This document shows positions 34,663-43,132 of a stretch of DNA of 64,000 nucleotides, one piece after another. The notes beneath the pieces were generated by a model. The model had not been told where the DNA came from, made no database searches, and saw nothing but the letters and a program-made list of their open reading frames with translations. The first letter of the stretch is position 1, and each line of letters opens with the position of its first letter. The stretch covers positions 29,433 through 93,432 of the forward strand of contig JAAFJU010000003.1 of NCBI GenBank assembly GCA_013298165.1, in the 5' to 3' direction. A program made the position numbers and the translations under genes. The DNA is from Synechococcales cyanobacterium bin31.maxbin.ball.101. Its GTDB lineage: Bacteria; Cyanobacteriota; Cyanobacteriia; Leptolyngbyales; Leptolyngbyaceae.

Positions 34663-35406
34663 TTACACCTGCTCGATCGTGGCTTCTAAGTCTTTTAAAC
34701 TGGCTCCGGTGAGCAGTTGAGTGTCCTTGGGTCCGACTAGAACGTAGAAGGGCGTTCCCGTTGCGCCCAGTTGGTCAGCCCATTTCAGATCCGCTTCGAT
34801 CGCCGCTATCGCTGATTTAGACGCCCGATCGTGATTAAACTGATCCAAATCTAGATGCAAATCTTGCGCGATCGTCTCGTACAGTGGGTCTCCCAAATGC
34901 TCTTGGTTTGCGAAAAGTTGGTCATGATAGTCCCAGAATTTCCCCTGTTTCCCCGCTGCCCAAGCAGCCTTAGCTGCTGGCATTGCTTGGTCATGGATTT
35001 GAACCAATGGCAAATGTTTGTACACCACTTGAATTTCAGGATGGCCCTTTACAAAAACATCTAAAGTCGTATGAGCTTTTGCACAGAATGGGCACTGAAA
35101 ATCAGAGAATTCTACGATCGTCTTCTGGCTAAACATTCCACCCTGCTTCGGTGACTGAGCAATGAGCGATCGGGGATTCTCTGTCACAGATCGAACGACT
35201 TTGACCTTCGATTCAATTTTCGCAAAATCCTGTTCCTGTTGATAAGCAATCAGGCTATCCAAGATATCTTTCGGGTGCGATCGAATCACCTGCAATATCT
35301 GGGTTTCCTCGATCGTCTCCGCCAAAACAGGACTCATCCAGGCATTGAATAGCAATAGTAAAATCAACCCAACTCTAAATAAAAGCCGCATCATCTGAAT
35401 CACCAA
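34663..35406 (-). CDS. DsbA-like thiol-disulphide oxidoreductase
   Basis: The 247-residue protein has a signal peptide (LLFRVGLILLLLF, cut near VLAE) and a thioredoxin fold with C105-P-F-C108 in EFSDFQCPFCAKAH, as in DsbA. The cis-Pro loop is GTPFYVLVG. Such enzymes make disulphides in the periplasm. Placed within the T4SS operon, it probably folds the Cys-containing exported proteins encoded next to it, including the hydrolase at 36518-38971. Confidence 0.9.
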   Translation of the reverse strand: MVIQMMRLLFRVGLILLLLFNAWMSPVLAETIEETQILQVIRSHPKDILDSLIAYQQEQDFAKIESKVKVVRSVTENPRSLIAQSPKQGGMFSQKTIVEFSDFQCPFCAKAHTTLDVFVKGHPEIQVVYKHLPLVQIHDQAMPAAKAAWAAGKQGKFWDYHDQLFANQEHLGDPLYETIAQDLHLDLDQFNHDRASKSAIAAIEADLKWADQLGATGTPFYVLVGPKDTQLLTGASLKDLEATIEQV

Positions 35407-35427
35407 TTTTTTAAACTATCAAAATCT

Positions 35428-36084
35428 CTACAGCTTGTTTTGAATCGATGAGTTGGCCATCTCAACGAGTGACGCCCGATCGCCCACTTTAATGCCCATC
35501 GAATAACGGTAGCCCGCCTCATCCCAAACCACTTCAGCATCCGTACAAGATGCCCCACAAACCCACGGCACAAAGGTTCCAGAGATTCCGCTAGTAAGCT
35601 GAACTGACGACATCAATTCCTTCGACTTTTTACCTTGGAAATTTGGGTCTTTCTGAGCGGCGTATTCCTCCTGAATTGAAGGTGTTCCTTTCGTAATCCG
35701 ACTCGCCGAAACCGTCCCCAATCGACAGACGTTTCCGCCTGTACAGGTTGGGGTATACCCGATCGTTACCTGATAACGGTTGGGCGTTGCTTGGTCAAGG
35801 TGTCCGTAGAGCGGCAGGGTTTCTGGCTTTGCTTTTGGGTCTTTGAGTCGCTGACCGATCTTCGGGATATAAGTCGGTAAGCGTAATGGAATTCCTGTCA
35901 TTTGAAGGTCGGTCAAACTGGGTTTGAACAGTGCATCAGGATTAGGAATCCCTTCTTCTATCGCAGGCTTTGCAGATTGAGGCGTCGTCAGTTGAATCCC
36001 TTCTTCAGCAGCGATCGCAACGGATTGAAGTAATATCGTCAGTGATAAAATCATAATGCAGATCCCTTGAATTATACGTTTCAT
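35428..36084 (-). CDS. Exported hypothetical protein of the T4SS operon
   Basis: The 218-residue protein has a signal peptide (KRIIQGICIMILSLTILLQSVAIA, cut before AEEG). The mature part has two Cys pairs (CTGGNVCRLG and CGASCTD) that could form disulphides, in keeping with the DsbA-like gene next to it. Repeated segments ATPNRYQVTIGYTPTC and SISPTF-like strands suggest a beta-rich fold. I recognise no family; it could be a transfer-specific surface or periplasmic component. Confidence 0.75.
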   Translation of the reverse strand: MKRIIQGICIMILSLTILLQSVAIAAEEGIQLTTPQSAKPAIEEGIPNPDALFKPSLTDLQMTGIPLRLPTYIPKIGQRLKDPKAKPETLPLYGHLDQATPNRYQVTIGYTPTCTGGNVCRLGTVSASRITKGTPSIQEEYAAQKDPNFQGKKSKELMSSVQLTSGISGTFVPWVCGASCTDAEVVWDEAGYRYSMGIKVGDRASLVEMANSSIQNKL

Positions 36085-36092
36085 ACTTTCTC

Positions 36093-36488
36093 CTAAGGAC
36101 GATCGGCCTTAATTTGCGCTGTCATTTTCTGAATCAAATCCTGGGCGATCGGTTCCGGGACTCCCCAACGTTGTAAGTTTTCAACACCCAGTTGTCCACC
36201 CGTTCCTCGAACGATCGCCCAAGTTCCCTGCTTTGTCTTTGAAACAACCGTCTGGCCTCCGGTTTCGCCGACAATCCAGGAATAAAGACCGTAAGAGTCT
36301 GATATGACCAAACGGGTTACGATCGCAGGCTTGGCATATCGCTTCTCATTGGCTGTAATCATCGTGACGATCGCCTTTTCATCCTCAGTTTTTGGCTGAA
36401 ATGGCTTGATAGAAGATTGGGCGATCACGCCTGTGGAAAAAATAGATCCCAGGAACAGTGCGGTAAGAATCAAATAACGACGTTTCAT
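36093..36488 (-). CDS. Small exported hypothetical protein
   Basis: The 131-residue protein has a signal peptide (RRYLILTALFLGSIFSTGVIA, cut before QSS). The mature part has a helix (PKTEDEKAIVTMITANEKRY) and a beta-rich centre (VIGDSYGLYSWIVGETGG-like). Its function is unknown. It lies 8 bp from the next gene and shares the operon with the T4SS. Confidence 0.75.
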   Translation of the reverse strand: MKRRYLILTALFLGSIFSTGVIAQSSIKPFQPKTEDEKAIVTMITANEKRYAKPAIVTRLVISDSYGLYSWIVGETGGQTVVSKTKQGTWAIVRGTGGQLGVENLQRWGVPEPIAQDLIQKMTAQIKADRP

Positions 36489-36517
36489 AATTAGTCTCCA
36501 ATTGTAGTGGGTTGGTT

Positions 36518-38971
36518 TTATGCTGACTTAACTCGGCAGATGTAGCGTTTAAATTCTGGGGTACAACCGTAGGATTCACTGAAACAACCATCTGACTCCC
36601 AGACCCAGTTACAGCGTCCGCTAGAGTTCGATAGGGTGGTGTTGCACCGATCGCTGGTGCAGATCCCGATGTGACCCCGAGTTGATCCGTTATCCATAAT
36701 AATAACGTCTCCCGCTTTGGCTTCGGATGCATTGACCAATGTTCCTTTTCGACCACTAGAACATTCATCGATCGCACTCGTAATACTCAATGCCGGACTC
36801 GAACCCCCAAACATCGGTAAGCCCGCAGATTTCAGAACCGTATCTACAGCATAGGCACAGCCATTTTTCCCATAATCTGTTTCGGCCCGATCGCACTGTG
36901 GAATTTTTCCTTTCAACTCCTTTGCTTTTTTCAGAATTCGGTCATTGGCGCTGCCCGAGACAGGTGCCCCGCTGCCACTTCCACAGTTCTGGGTTGTAGA
37001 GGGTTCAGCCGCAGTGGGAGATGCCGTTGGATTGGGCGATGCTGTCGGCTTTGGAGCAGCGGCTTTGGCTTGTTCGATCGCTCGTTGGTAGTCTTTGGCA
37101 TAACCACCAATCAGTGCGCCGTTCTTTTTTGCATCTCCATTCACCTGCGATCGGGCACAGTAATAATCAGATCCACCTTTGAAACATTCTGCGATCGGAC
37201 GTCCTTGACCAAACCAACCTTCTTTTAAACCCCGACAAAGGGCCGTTGCCGCAATGTCATAGTCTTGAAGTCGTTTGTCTCGGCCACCACCATAGGCAGG
37301 TAAACCCATCTTTTTAAAGACTTTCTCCTTGCCATCACACCAGGTCACTTGAATCATCCCTTCACCCACACCGCAGGAGTCGTAGGGCGTTTTGTCATAC
37401 TCTTCCATGGTGCGGAAATGGTCGGTTTCGTGTTCAGCAGTGGCGATCGCGTAGGCCAGTTGGGCTGAGTCGGTTAGTCCCGCTTTTGCGCAGGCTTTCA
37501 TAATATGGGGAATGTATTGGGCCGATCGGCTTCGGGATTCCGCAGATGACGCATTGATCGCTGCTTTCGTCACTGAGTCTAAGTTTTTCATATCGATCGG
37601 GACTCCACTTGTCCCACACACGTCATCACTACTATTGCCACCATCAGCTAAATACCCCAATTCAGGCGGGGTATAGTCTTGGCCAGATACTTCGGAGCCA
37701 GGTGGAAGGAAGGGCACGATTTGCTTTTCTTTGAATACCCCGATCGGCAGTCCGCCTGGACCTGGAGGAAAGAAATAAGGGGTGCAGGTTTTGCCAATAA
37801 AGGGAATATCTTGACAGGCTCGAAACTTAAGACCTACTTGGATTTCACCCTTGGCTTCATTGGGCTGACTCAACACCACTCGAAATGCTTTTCCAAATGG
37901 ATGATTCCCAACTGAACCCTTGCAACCAAAGGGGATACAAAGAGGTCCGTAACCATCTGGCGCTTCTTGATTGCCCGTCATCCAGGCAAACCCCGAATAT
38001 TGATTCGTCGTTACGTCATGCATTTCAACGTGCGGACATTTATCAGTGGGGCATTTCACTTCTTTGAAATTATCGTTACTCGGGACCGTTCCACTAATCG
38101 ATCGGAGCCGTTGCTTCTCCATATCCGAAAACACCACATCCACACCCGCAAATTGGATTCCATTGGCAAGTTGGGGTGGGACTGGAAATTTTGAAAGCGG
38201 GATGTCGCCTAGTCCAGCGGCATTTAGATCTTTCATTAACGCCTTGTCTGCGCCAGGGATCTGGCCGATCGGAGTCTTCGATAAGCCGGGGAGATCCGTT
38301 AGTTTGAAGCTGCTCAGTTTGAAGTCGCCCAAGTTTCCTAGCGGAAGTTTTGCCAGTTCTGGATAGCTTTTCACTAGATCGGAAATAGTCTTTACGCCAG
38401 GAACGATCGTGGTCGCTCCTTCTACGAAATTACCACCCGATAATTGCTGACTAACCACGCTTTGTATTGGTTTGACCTCTGCCAAACTAAAACTACCAAG
38501 CTCTGGGATTCCCTGCACCAAGGTCGCCGGAGTTAGATTTTTAGCCAGTGACCCAAAGTCTGACAGGTTTAGATTGTCGATCGGAATCCCTGATAAGTTG
38601 GTGATTTGGTCGATCGTCATCTGATCCACCCCGAAGGCTTCTCCACCTGCCAATGACCCGATCGTCAAATACTGCGTCGGGTCGGCCAATGTCCCCGGCA
38701 CCAAATGTTCAAAACTCACATCCGGGGTTGCTTGCTGCAACACCTGGATGAAGTTTCCATCCATCGTCAATGCTGGAAATTGTTTCAGCGAAGACCTGGT
38801 AAAGTCAAACACTTCAGCCGTCTGTGGTCCAGAGGCTGTCTGGATTGGAATCGATTGCATTGGGATTGAACTACCGACTTCCTGCGCGAACGCAGGTGGT
38901 ACAGATTCCCATAGCAAAAGCAGACTTAACGCGAACGCAAGAAGCGATCGCCATCGTGATTGAAATTTCAT
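36518..38971 (-). CDS. Large exported peptidoglycan hydrolase (VirB1-like), multi-domain
   Basis: The 817-residue protein has a signal peptide (LLAFALSLLLLWESVPPAFA). Residues about 75-275 contain several short repeats of the type LSDFGSLAKNLTP or KLPLGNLGDFKLSSF, Leu/Pro/Gly-rich and unlike any domain I know. Next comes a lysozyme/chitinase-like part (AYAIATAEHETDHFRTMEEY, GEGMIQVTWCDG, near 500-640). A Pro/Thr linker leads to a Cys-rich NlpC/P60 or CHAP-like part (GCAYAVDTVLKSAGLPMF, then AGDVIIMDNGSTRGHIGICT). It would open the cell wall for the T4SS and may bind peptidoglycan. Many Cys residues again fit the DsbA-like gene. Confidence 0.85.
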   Translation of the reverse strand: MKFQSRWRSLLAFALSLLLLWESVPPAFAQEVGSSIPMQSIPIQTASGPQTAEVFDFTRSSLKQFPALTMDGNFIQVLQQATPDVSFEHLVPGTLADPTQYLTIGSLAGGEAFGVDQMTIDQITNLSGIPIDNLNLSDFGSLAKNLTPATLVQGIPELGSFSLAEVKPIQSVVSQQLSGGNFVEGATTIVPGVKTISDLVKSYPELAKLPLGNLGDFKLSSFKLTDLPGLSKTPIGQIPGADKALMKDLNAAGLGDIPLSKFPVPPQLANGIQFAGVDVVFSDMEKQRLRSISGTVPSNDNFKEVKCPTDKCPHVEMHDVTTNQYSGFAWMTGNQEAPDGYGPLCIPFGCKGSVGNHPFGKAFRVVLSQPNEAKGEIQVGLKFRACQDIPFIGKTCTPYFFPPGPGGLPIGVFKEKQIVPFLPPGSEVSGQDYTPPELGYLADGGNSSDDVCGTSGVPIDMKNLDSVTKAAINASSAESRSRSAQYIPHIMKACAKAGLTDSAQLAYAIATAEHETDHFRTMEEYDKTPYDSCGVGEGMIQVTWCDGKEKVFKKMGLPAYGGGRDKRLQDYDIAATALCRGLKEGWFGQGRPIAECFKGGSDYYCARSQVNGDAKKNGALIGGYAKDYQRAIEQAKAAAPKPTASPNPTASPTAAEPSTTQNCGSGSGAPVSGSANDRILKKAKELKGKIPQCDRAETDYGKNGCAYAVDTVLKSAGLPMFGGSSPALSITSAIDECSSGRKGTLVNASEAKAGDVIIMDNGSTRGHIGICTSDRCNTTLSNSSGRCNWVWESDGCFSESYGCTPEFKRYICRVKSA

Positions 38972-38983
38972 AGGGTTTACGGG

Positions 38984-39730
38984 TTACTGAAGGGACTGGA
39001 GCCAGTCGAGAAATTCAGTCGGGATTTCAGATTGCGTCACGGCATCGTCGAAACTTTTGCCCAATTCAATCAAGGTGAAGAATGATTTTAGATTTGTCCG
39101 AATCGCACTATCTGGCAGGATTAGGTTTCTCGCCGTCGCGATCGCTAACCCCTCTCGTATCTTTTGTATTCGGGCTTGGGGGGCAACAGGAAGTGGTCGT
39201 GGAGCTGCTCTAGACTGAGGAAGTGGACTGGGGCGAGGTTGGGAGTTAGTAATTTGGATCGTTCTTGTCGCGGTACTTCCCGATAAATAGCGTAATTCAA
39301 ATTGATAGAGTTTGCGATTGCTACCGTCGGGGCGAGTGGTAATCACGGACATCATGCTATTGCTGTAACCTTCTGCGCCGTAACTCGCGATCGATCGTTG
39401 ACCAAAGGCGATCGGGTTTGAAATCTGACGCAGATAGATCACCGTTGCACCCGCCCGACAGCTTCCATCTCCAGCCGAACTATAGGGACAGAGCGGACTG
39501 TCAAAACTCACGACTACCCGAGACCGATCGTCAATATGAACTTGGCGCACAATCTCACCGCTTGGTATAAAACTGAGATTGACGGTGTGGCCTAGGGGAA
39601 GGCGAATAGTTGGGAGTCCGTTTTCTCCTTGCAAGGTTGACGATGGTAACGTTTGGACGATCGAGGCTTGGGCTGGAGATGTTATTGAAATGGTGAGAGA
39701 GAGCAATAAGAATAATGGTGTTTTTTTCAT
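38984..39730 (-). CDS. Exported VirB9/TraK-like protein
   Basis: The 248-residue protein has a signal peptide (TPLFLLLSLTISITSPAQA). The segment LPLGHTVNLSFIPSGEIVRQ followed by VHIDDRSRVVVSFDSPLC resembles the N-terminal strand pattern of VirB9/TraK (outer ring of the core complex). Two Cys are present. It is next to the VirB10 gene, where virB9 is expected. The C-terminal third (from RPSPLPQSRAAPRPLPV) is Pro-rich and then helical, unlike classic VirB9. The assignment is position plus weak pattern. Confidence 0.6.
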   Translation of the reverse strand: MKKTPLFLLLSLTISITSPAQASIVQTLPSSTLQGENGLPTIRLPLGHTVNLSFIPSGEIVRQVHIDDRSRVVVSFDSPLCPYSSAGDGSCRAGATVIYLRQISNPIAFGQRSIASYGAEGYSNSMMSVITTRPDGSNRKLYQFELRYLSGSTATRTIQITNSQPRPSPLPQSRAAPRPLPVAPQARIQKIREGLAIATARNLILPDSAIRTNLKSFFTLIELGKSFDDAVTQSEIPTEFLDWLQSLQ

Positions 39731-39742
39731 GTCTCAAAATTC

Positions 39743-41200
39743 CTAAAGTGAAATGGATTGATTGACAAATACTTGAAGACGACGACCGGACGGAATGAAT
39801 CGGACATCGGGACGAGAAGCAATTTCACTAATCCATTGTTGATTTCGTTGCTGTTGCTGTTGGGCAAGAACTGAGAATCCACCCTGCAACGCGGCACCCA
39901 TAATATTGGGGGAATTGGAAACGGAGCTAACCGTTGTATTTCCGTTCGCGACGCTCGTTGCGGAGTTCGGCTGATTCATAATTTCGCCCACTTTTGATAA
40001 CGCACCAAACAGGATTAGTGCCGTATCTCCAGATGCGATTTCTCGGCCTTTATCCTGCAATTTATCCGCCATCAAGGGCCGACCTGCTTCACCTCGAACG
40101 GTGATGGAACCGGATGGAGCCGCATATTCCTGGTTATTGATGATGACCTGGAGGGCTGTTAAATCTGCTAATCCGGTTTTGGGATCGAGCGACTTCACAG
40201 CCACAACCAGTTCGGCACCCGATGGGATGACAGCCTCGCCATCGGCTCCTTTCAGCGGTTCATCCAAACGAACGATGAATTTGGGACTGTTGGCAAAAGC
40301 AGGGTCTTTTCCGTCCGGCGACCAGGCGATCGGGTTAATCAGCGTCGCATTGGCTGTTGACCCAATTCGCAATTTCTTATTGCTCGCATAGGTTGAAAGA
40401 CTCGGTAAACCTAGAGTTGGGGATGGAGGGGAAGTGGCGATCGGGGCGATCGGTCGAGGTGGGATAGTTGGTGGTGATGGGCTAGATGCTACTGTTATCG
40501 CGGGTAATGCGCCATAAGTTCCGGCTTGCGCTAAGTCTGACCATTCTTTATTTGGATCAGGTGGTGGCGTGGCCACAACAGCGATCGGGGGTAATGGTTG
40601 GGGCGCTGGAAGGGGCGCTGGTGATGGGGCGATCGGTTCCGGTGTAGAAACGGGCGTTGGCGTCGGACTAGGGCTGGGACTAGGCGTCACCTGTTTCGGA
40701 ACCGCGACTTTCTTCGTCACTGGAGCCGGAACTTTCTGGTTTTTCATCAACTCTTTCTGATCTTGGAATGCCAGTTGCTCTTTGGTCGCACCGTCATTTC
40801 CAGGGAGCATTGGCGACGCAAGGGGCGATGGGGTTGGCGACGGGGGGACTTGAGCCACAGGCGGCTTTGTACTCGACTGTAAACCGCCTACGATCGCCCC
40901 CACAATCAGCACCAATCCCAACACCCCACCCGATGCTAAGCCCAGCCTTGCCATCGGGTTAGACGCAAAACTCACTTTAGTGCGAACTCGATCCGGTTCA
41001 TCGTCATCAAATTCTGAAAAGTCACCCTCTTCAAATCCGATCGACTGTTGCGTTCCCAATAATTCAGGGACAACACTCGGATCAACTCGGGAATCCGATG
41101 AAGTGGCTGCATCGTCGTCGAGAATTTCCCATAAATCATCGTCACTCAAAACTGAGCTGTTCCCATTGCCGTTTGTTAAAGTTCCGTTGTCATGATTCAT
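39743..41200 (-). CDS. virB10: VirB10/TraB-like T4SS core protein
   Basis: The encoded protein has 485 residues from the ATG at 41200; a GTG four codons upstream is also possible. It has an acidic cytosolic N-terminus, one transmembrane segment (about residues 87-108), a long Pro/Ser/Thr linker (PSPSPTPTPVSTPEP) and a C-terminal beta-barrel domain with FIVRLDEPL, IPSGAELVVAVK, ITVRGEAGRPL and the FVNQSISL end. VirB10 spans both membranes and opens the outer pore after VirB4 and VirD4 use ATP. It lies 15 bp after VirB8 and 12 bp before the VirB9-like gene. Confidence 0.88.
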   Translation of the reverse strand: MNHDNGTLTNGNGNSSVLSDDDLWEILDDDAATSSDSRVDPSVVPELLGTQQSIGFEEGDFSEFDDDEPDRVRTKVSFASNPMARLGLASGGVLGLVLIVGAIVGGLQSSTKPPVAQVPPSPTPSPLASPMLPGNDGATKEQLAFQDQKELMKNQKVPAPVTKKVAVPKQVTPSPSPSPTPTPVSTPEPIAPSPAPLPAPQPLPPIAVVATPPPDPNKEWSDLAQAGTYGALPAITVASSPSPPTIPPRPIAPIATSPPSPTLGLPSLSTYASNKKLRIGSTANATLINPIAWSPDGKDPAFANSPKFIVRLDEPLKGADGEAVIPSGAELVVAVKSLDPKTGLADLTALQVIINNQEYAAPSGSITVRGEAGRPLMADKLQDKGREIASGDTALILFGALSKVGEIMNQPNSATSVANGNTTVSSVSNSPNIMGAALQGGFSVLAQQQQQRNQQWISEIASRPDVRFIPSGRRLQVFVNQSISL

Positions 41201-41215
41201 TGCGGTTCTCACAAC

Positions 41216-41986
41216 TTATTTTTTCATGTTGCCGGGGGTGTAATCTCGCATTCCATAAATCTCTATTCCAGACGATCGCACCTGGTAAACCGCCTTTTGC
41301 AATGGGGTCGAGACATCACTAGGCGGCGGTGTATCTACGGCTCGTAGAAAGATTTCTTTATTGAATGGAATCGTGATGCCCTGTGGGTTTCCCGAGGCGA
41401 TCGTCACTAAATTCGCAATCATATTGACTTTCCACTGACCCTCCCCAATCTTCTCCGGTTCCGATAACGTCTGTGGAATCAGAACCACTTGCGCTTGTCC
41501 CGTAAAAGCTTCAGGCACCATTAATTCTGAAATCCCTTGCAAGGCAGAGGCCCTGAAATCCTCAGATAGGGCGAAACTGGATTGCCAAGTGGAAGTGGAA
41601 ACTTTGCGTTCGGTTTGGTTCGGTAGACGGATTGCGATGCCTGCATCTAGGGTTTGGACATTGGGTTTATCCGCTGTGGGTGGGAGTTTCCCAGAGGCAG
41701 ACAGCAACATTGTCAACGTGTCGATCGTAAATCGTCGAATCACGATCGGCGTTCGCTCTTTCGATTCCATCGCATTTGTCACGATCGATCGGCCATCGAC
41801 CGTTTGAACTAAACTCGGTGGCGCTTTTTGGGACAGACGGTTCATGGAAACAAACAGTCCCAGCAACAGTAGGAGATTTAGAACGCCTAAGCCCAGAGCG
41901 CTGAACACGAACATTCCAAATAGATTGAGTTGACTGGCATTCCCCTTCTGACGCTGCGATCGACGGATTGCATCAAGTTGTTGCAT
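41216..41986 (-). CDS. virB8: VirB8/TraE-like inner-membrane protein
   Basis: The 256-residue protein has a basic cytosolic N-terminus, one transmembrane helix (about residues 22-46, LNLFGMFVFSALGLGVLNLL) and a periplasmic domain (residues 60-256) of NTF2-like length. The local pattern RKVSTSTWQSSFAL and GQAQVVLIPQ is consistent with TraE/VirB8. VirB8 nucleates the channel. It follows the VirB6 gene by 10 bp. Confidence 0.72.
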   Translation of the reverse strand: MQQLDAIRRSQRQKGNASQLNLFGMFVFSALGLGVLNLLLLLGLFVSMNRLSQKAPPSLVQTVDGRSIVTNAMESKERTPIVIRRFTIDTLTMLLSASGKLPPTADKPNVQTLDAGIAIRLPNQTERKVSTSTWQSSFALSEDFRASALQGISELMVPEAFTGQAQVVLIPQTLSEPEKIGEGQWKVNMIANLVTIASGNPQGITIPFNKEIFLRAVDTPPPSDVSTPLQKAVYQVRSSGIEIYGMRDYTPGNMKK

Positions 41987-41996
41987 GATAAAACTC

Positions 41997-43121
41997 CTAT
42001 TTCAAATTCACAAAGCCAACCGTTGCGACTCGAATCACCGTCGCAATACTTCCAGTGATTCCATTGAAAATTGCCATTCCACCCCCTGTCGCCATCCCCA
42101 ACGCCATAACTGGGGCAAACAAGCCAAGCATGATGCTTGCGGGGAGCATTTCGGTCGGACCTGTGTTGTACAGCGTGACAGCGATGAGTCCGGTGATCAC
42201 ATTCAGGCAAAGTTTACAAATCCCAACACTCCAGAATGCGGTAATCCAGGCGTAGATTGGTTTCGCACCAAACGGTAATAACGACATTCCCAGGGCGATC
42301 GGTCCCATCAATCCGGTCAGCAGCATCGAGGCTTCAATCAATGCCTGGAATGCGGCTTGCGAGGCCATCAGAATGGTTTCAACTAAAATCACCATCGGCA
42401 ATGATTGTGCCCGCAGAAACATTCCCGCGCCTGCGCCGATCGCATCTGTCCCCGGTTTCAATGGGTTTTGAGCCACTGACCCAGCATAGTCCTGCAATCG
42501 TTTTCCCCAGGCTCCAAGAACCTCCTGGGTCGAGACTTGGGATAGAAGGGCTTGTGCTTTGGCTTTCACCTGTTGCAGACAAAGTTCTAGTTCATCATTG
42601 GTTCGTTTGTCATCACATTCCTTTTGAAGTGATCCCAGTTGGGCAGATTTTTGATTGTAGATCGCGAGTTGGTCGAGGACTTTTTGAGTGTCCAGACCTG
42701 CCGCAGTGGTAGTGAGAATGCTGCTATTGACCTCATTGATATAGCTTCGCATTCCCAAGGTAAAACTTGATAATAGTTGACCATTATTGGCTAGAAATAC
42801 CACCACTACGATCGGCCAAATCAATTCCGCTAGGGGACGATTTGACGTATCATCAATCATCCCTTTCGCAAATTGCAGCACGAAAATGACGACGATAAAT
42901 CCCGCGATCGTCAGGCCCAGTCTTGTCATAATTCCGTACAACTGGCCCGACATCGCCAACTCCCAGCTTTTATCCCAAGCTGCGATCGTTGCTTTTGACA
43001 AGGTTTCACTGGCATTGGCGGACAATCCTTCCAGCGACGGTAGTTGATTGATGCCGGGGGGAAGCGGAAGGGCGTTCGGGTTGGGGGGCGGAATTTGAGA
43101 GATGAAAAGAGCTAAATGCAT
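41997..43121 (-). CDS. virB6: VirB6/TrbL-like polytopic inner-membrane protein
   Basis: The 374-residue protein has at least five hydrophobic segments: LTIAGFIVVIFVLQFAKG, ELIWPIVVVVFLANNG, then three after residue 260 (ASMLLTGLMGPIALGMSLLP, LCLNVITGLIAVTLYN, IMLGLFAPVMALGMATGGGM). A soluble coiled segment with three Cys residues separates the two groups. VirB6/TrbL proteins form part of the translocation channel. Its place between a VirB5-position gene and virB8 matches this role. Confidence 0.82.
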   Translation of the reverse strand: MHLALFISQIPPPNPNALPLPPGINQLPSLEGLSANASETLSKATIAAWDKSWELAMSGQLYGIMTRLGLTIAGFIVVIFVLQFAKGMIDDTSNRPLAELIWPIVVVVFLANNGQLLSSFTLGMRSYINEVNSSILTTTAAGLDTQKVLDQLAIYNQKSAQLGSLQKECDDKRTNDELELCLQQVKAKAQALLSQVSTQEVLGAWGKRLQDYAGSVAQNPLKPGTDAIGAGAGMFLRAQSLPMVILVETILMASQAAFQALIEASMLLTGLMGPIALGMSLLPFGAKPIYAWITAFWSVGICKLCLNVITGLIAVTLYNTGPTEMLPASIMLGLFAPVMALGMATGGGMAIFNGITGSIATVIRVATVGFVNLK

Positions 43122-43132
43122 GTCTAGATCTC

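Noticed and set aside
34545..35425. Repeated TTTAAACTCTCAAAAT motif, also seen at 12870, as an operator
   Set aside because: At 34545 it lies within the VirD4 coding sequence (FESLKK), so recurrence is best explained by chance.
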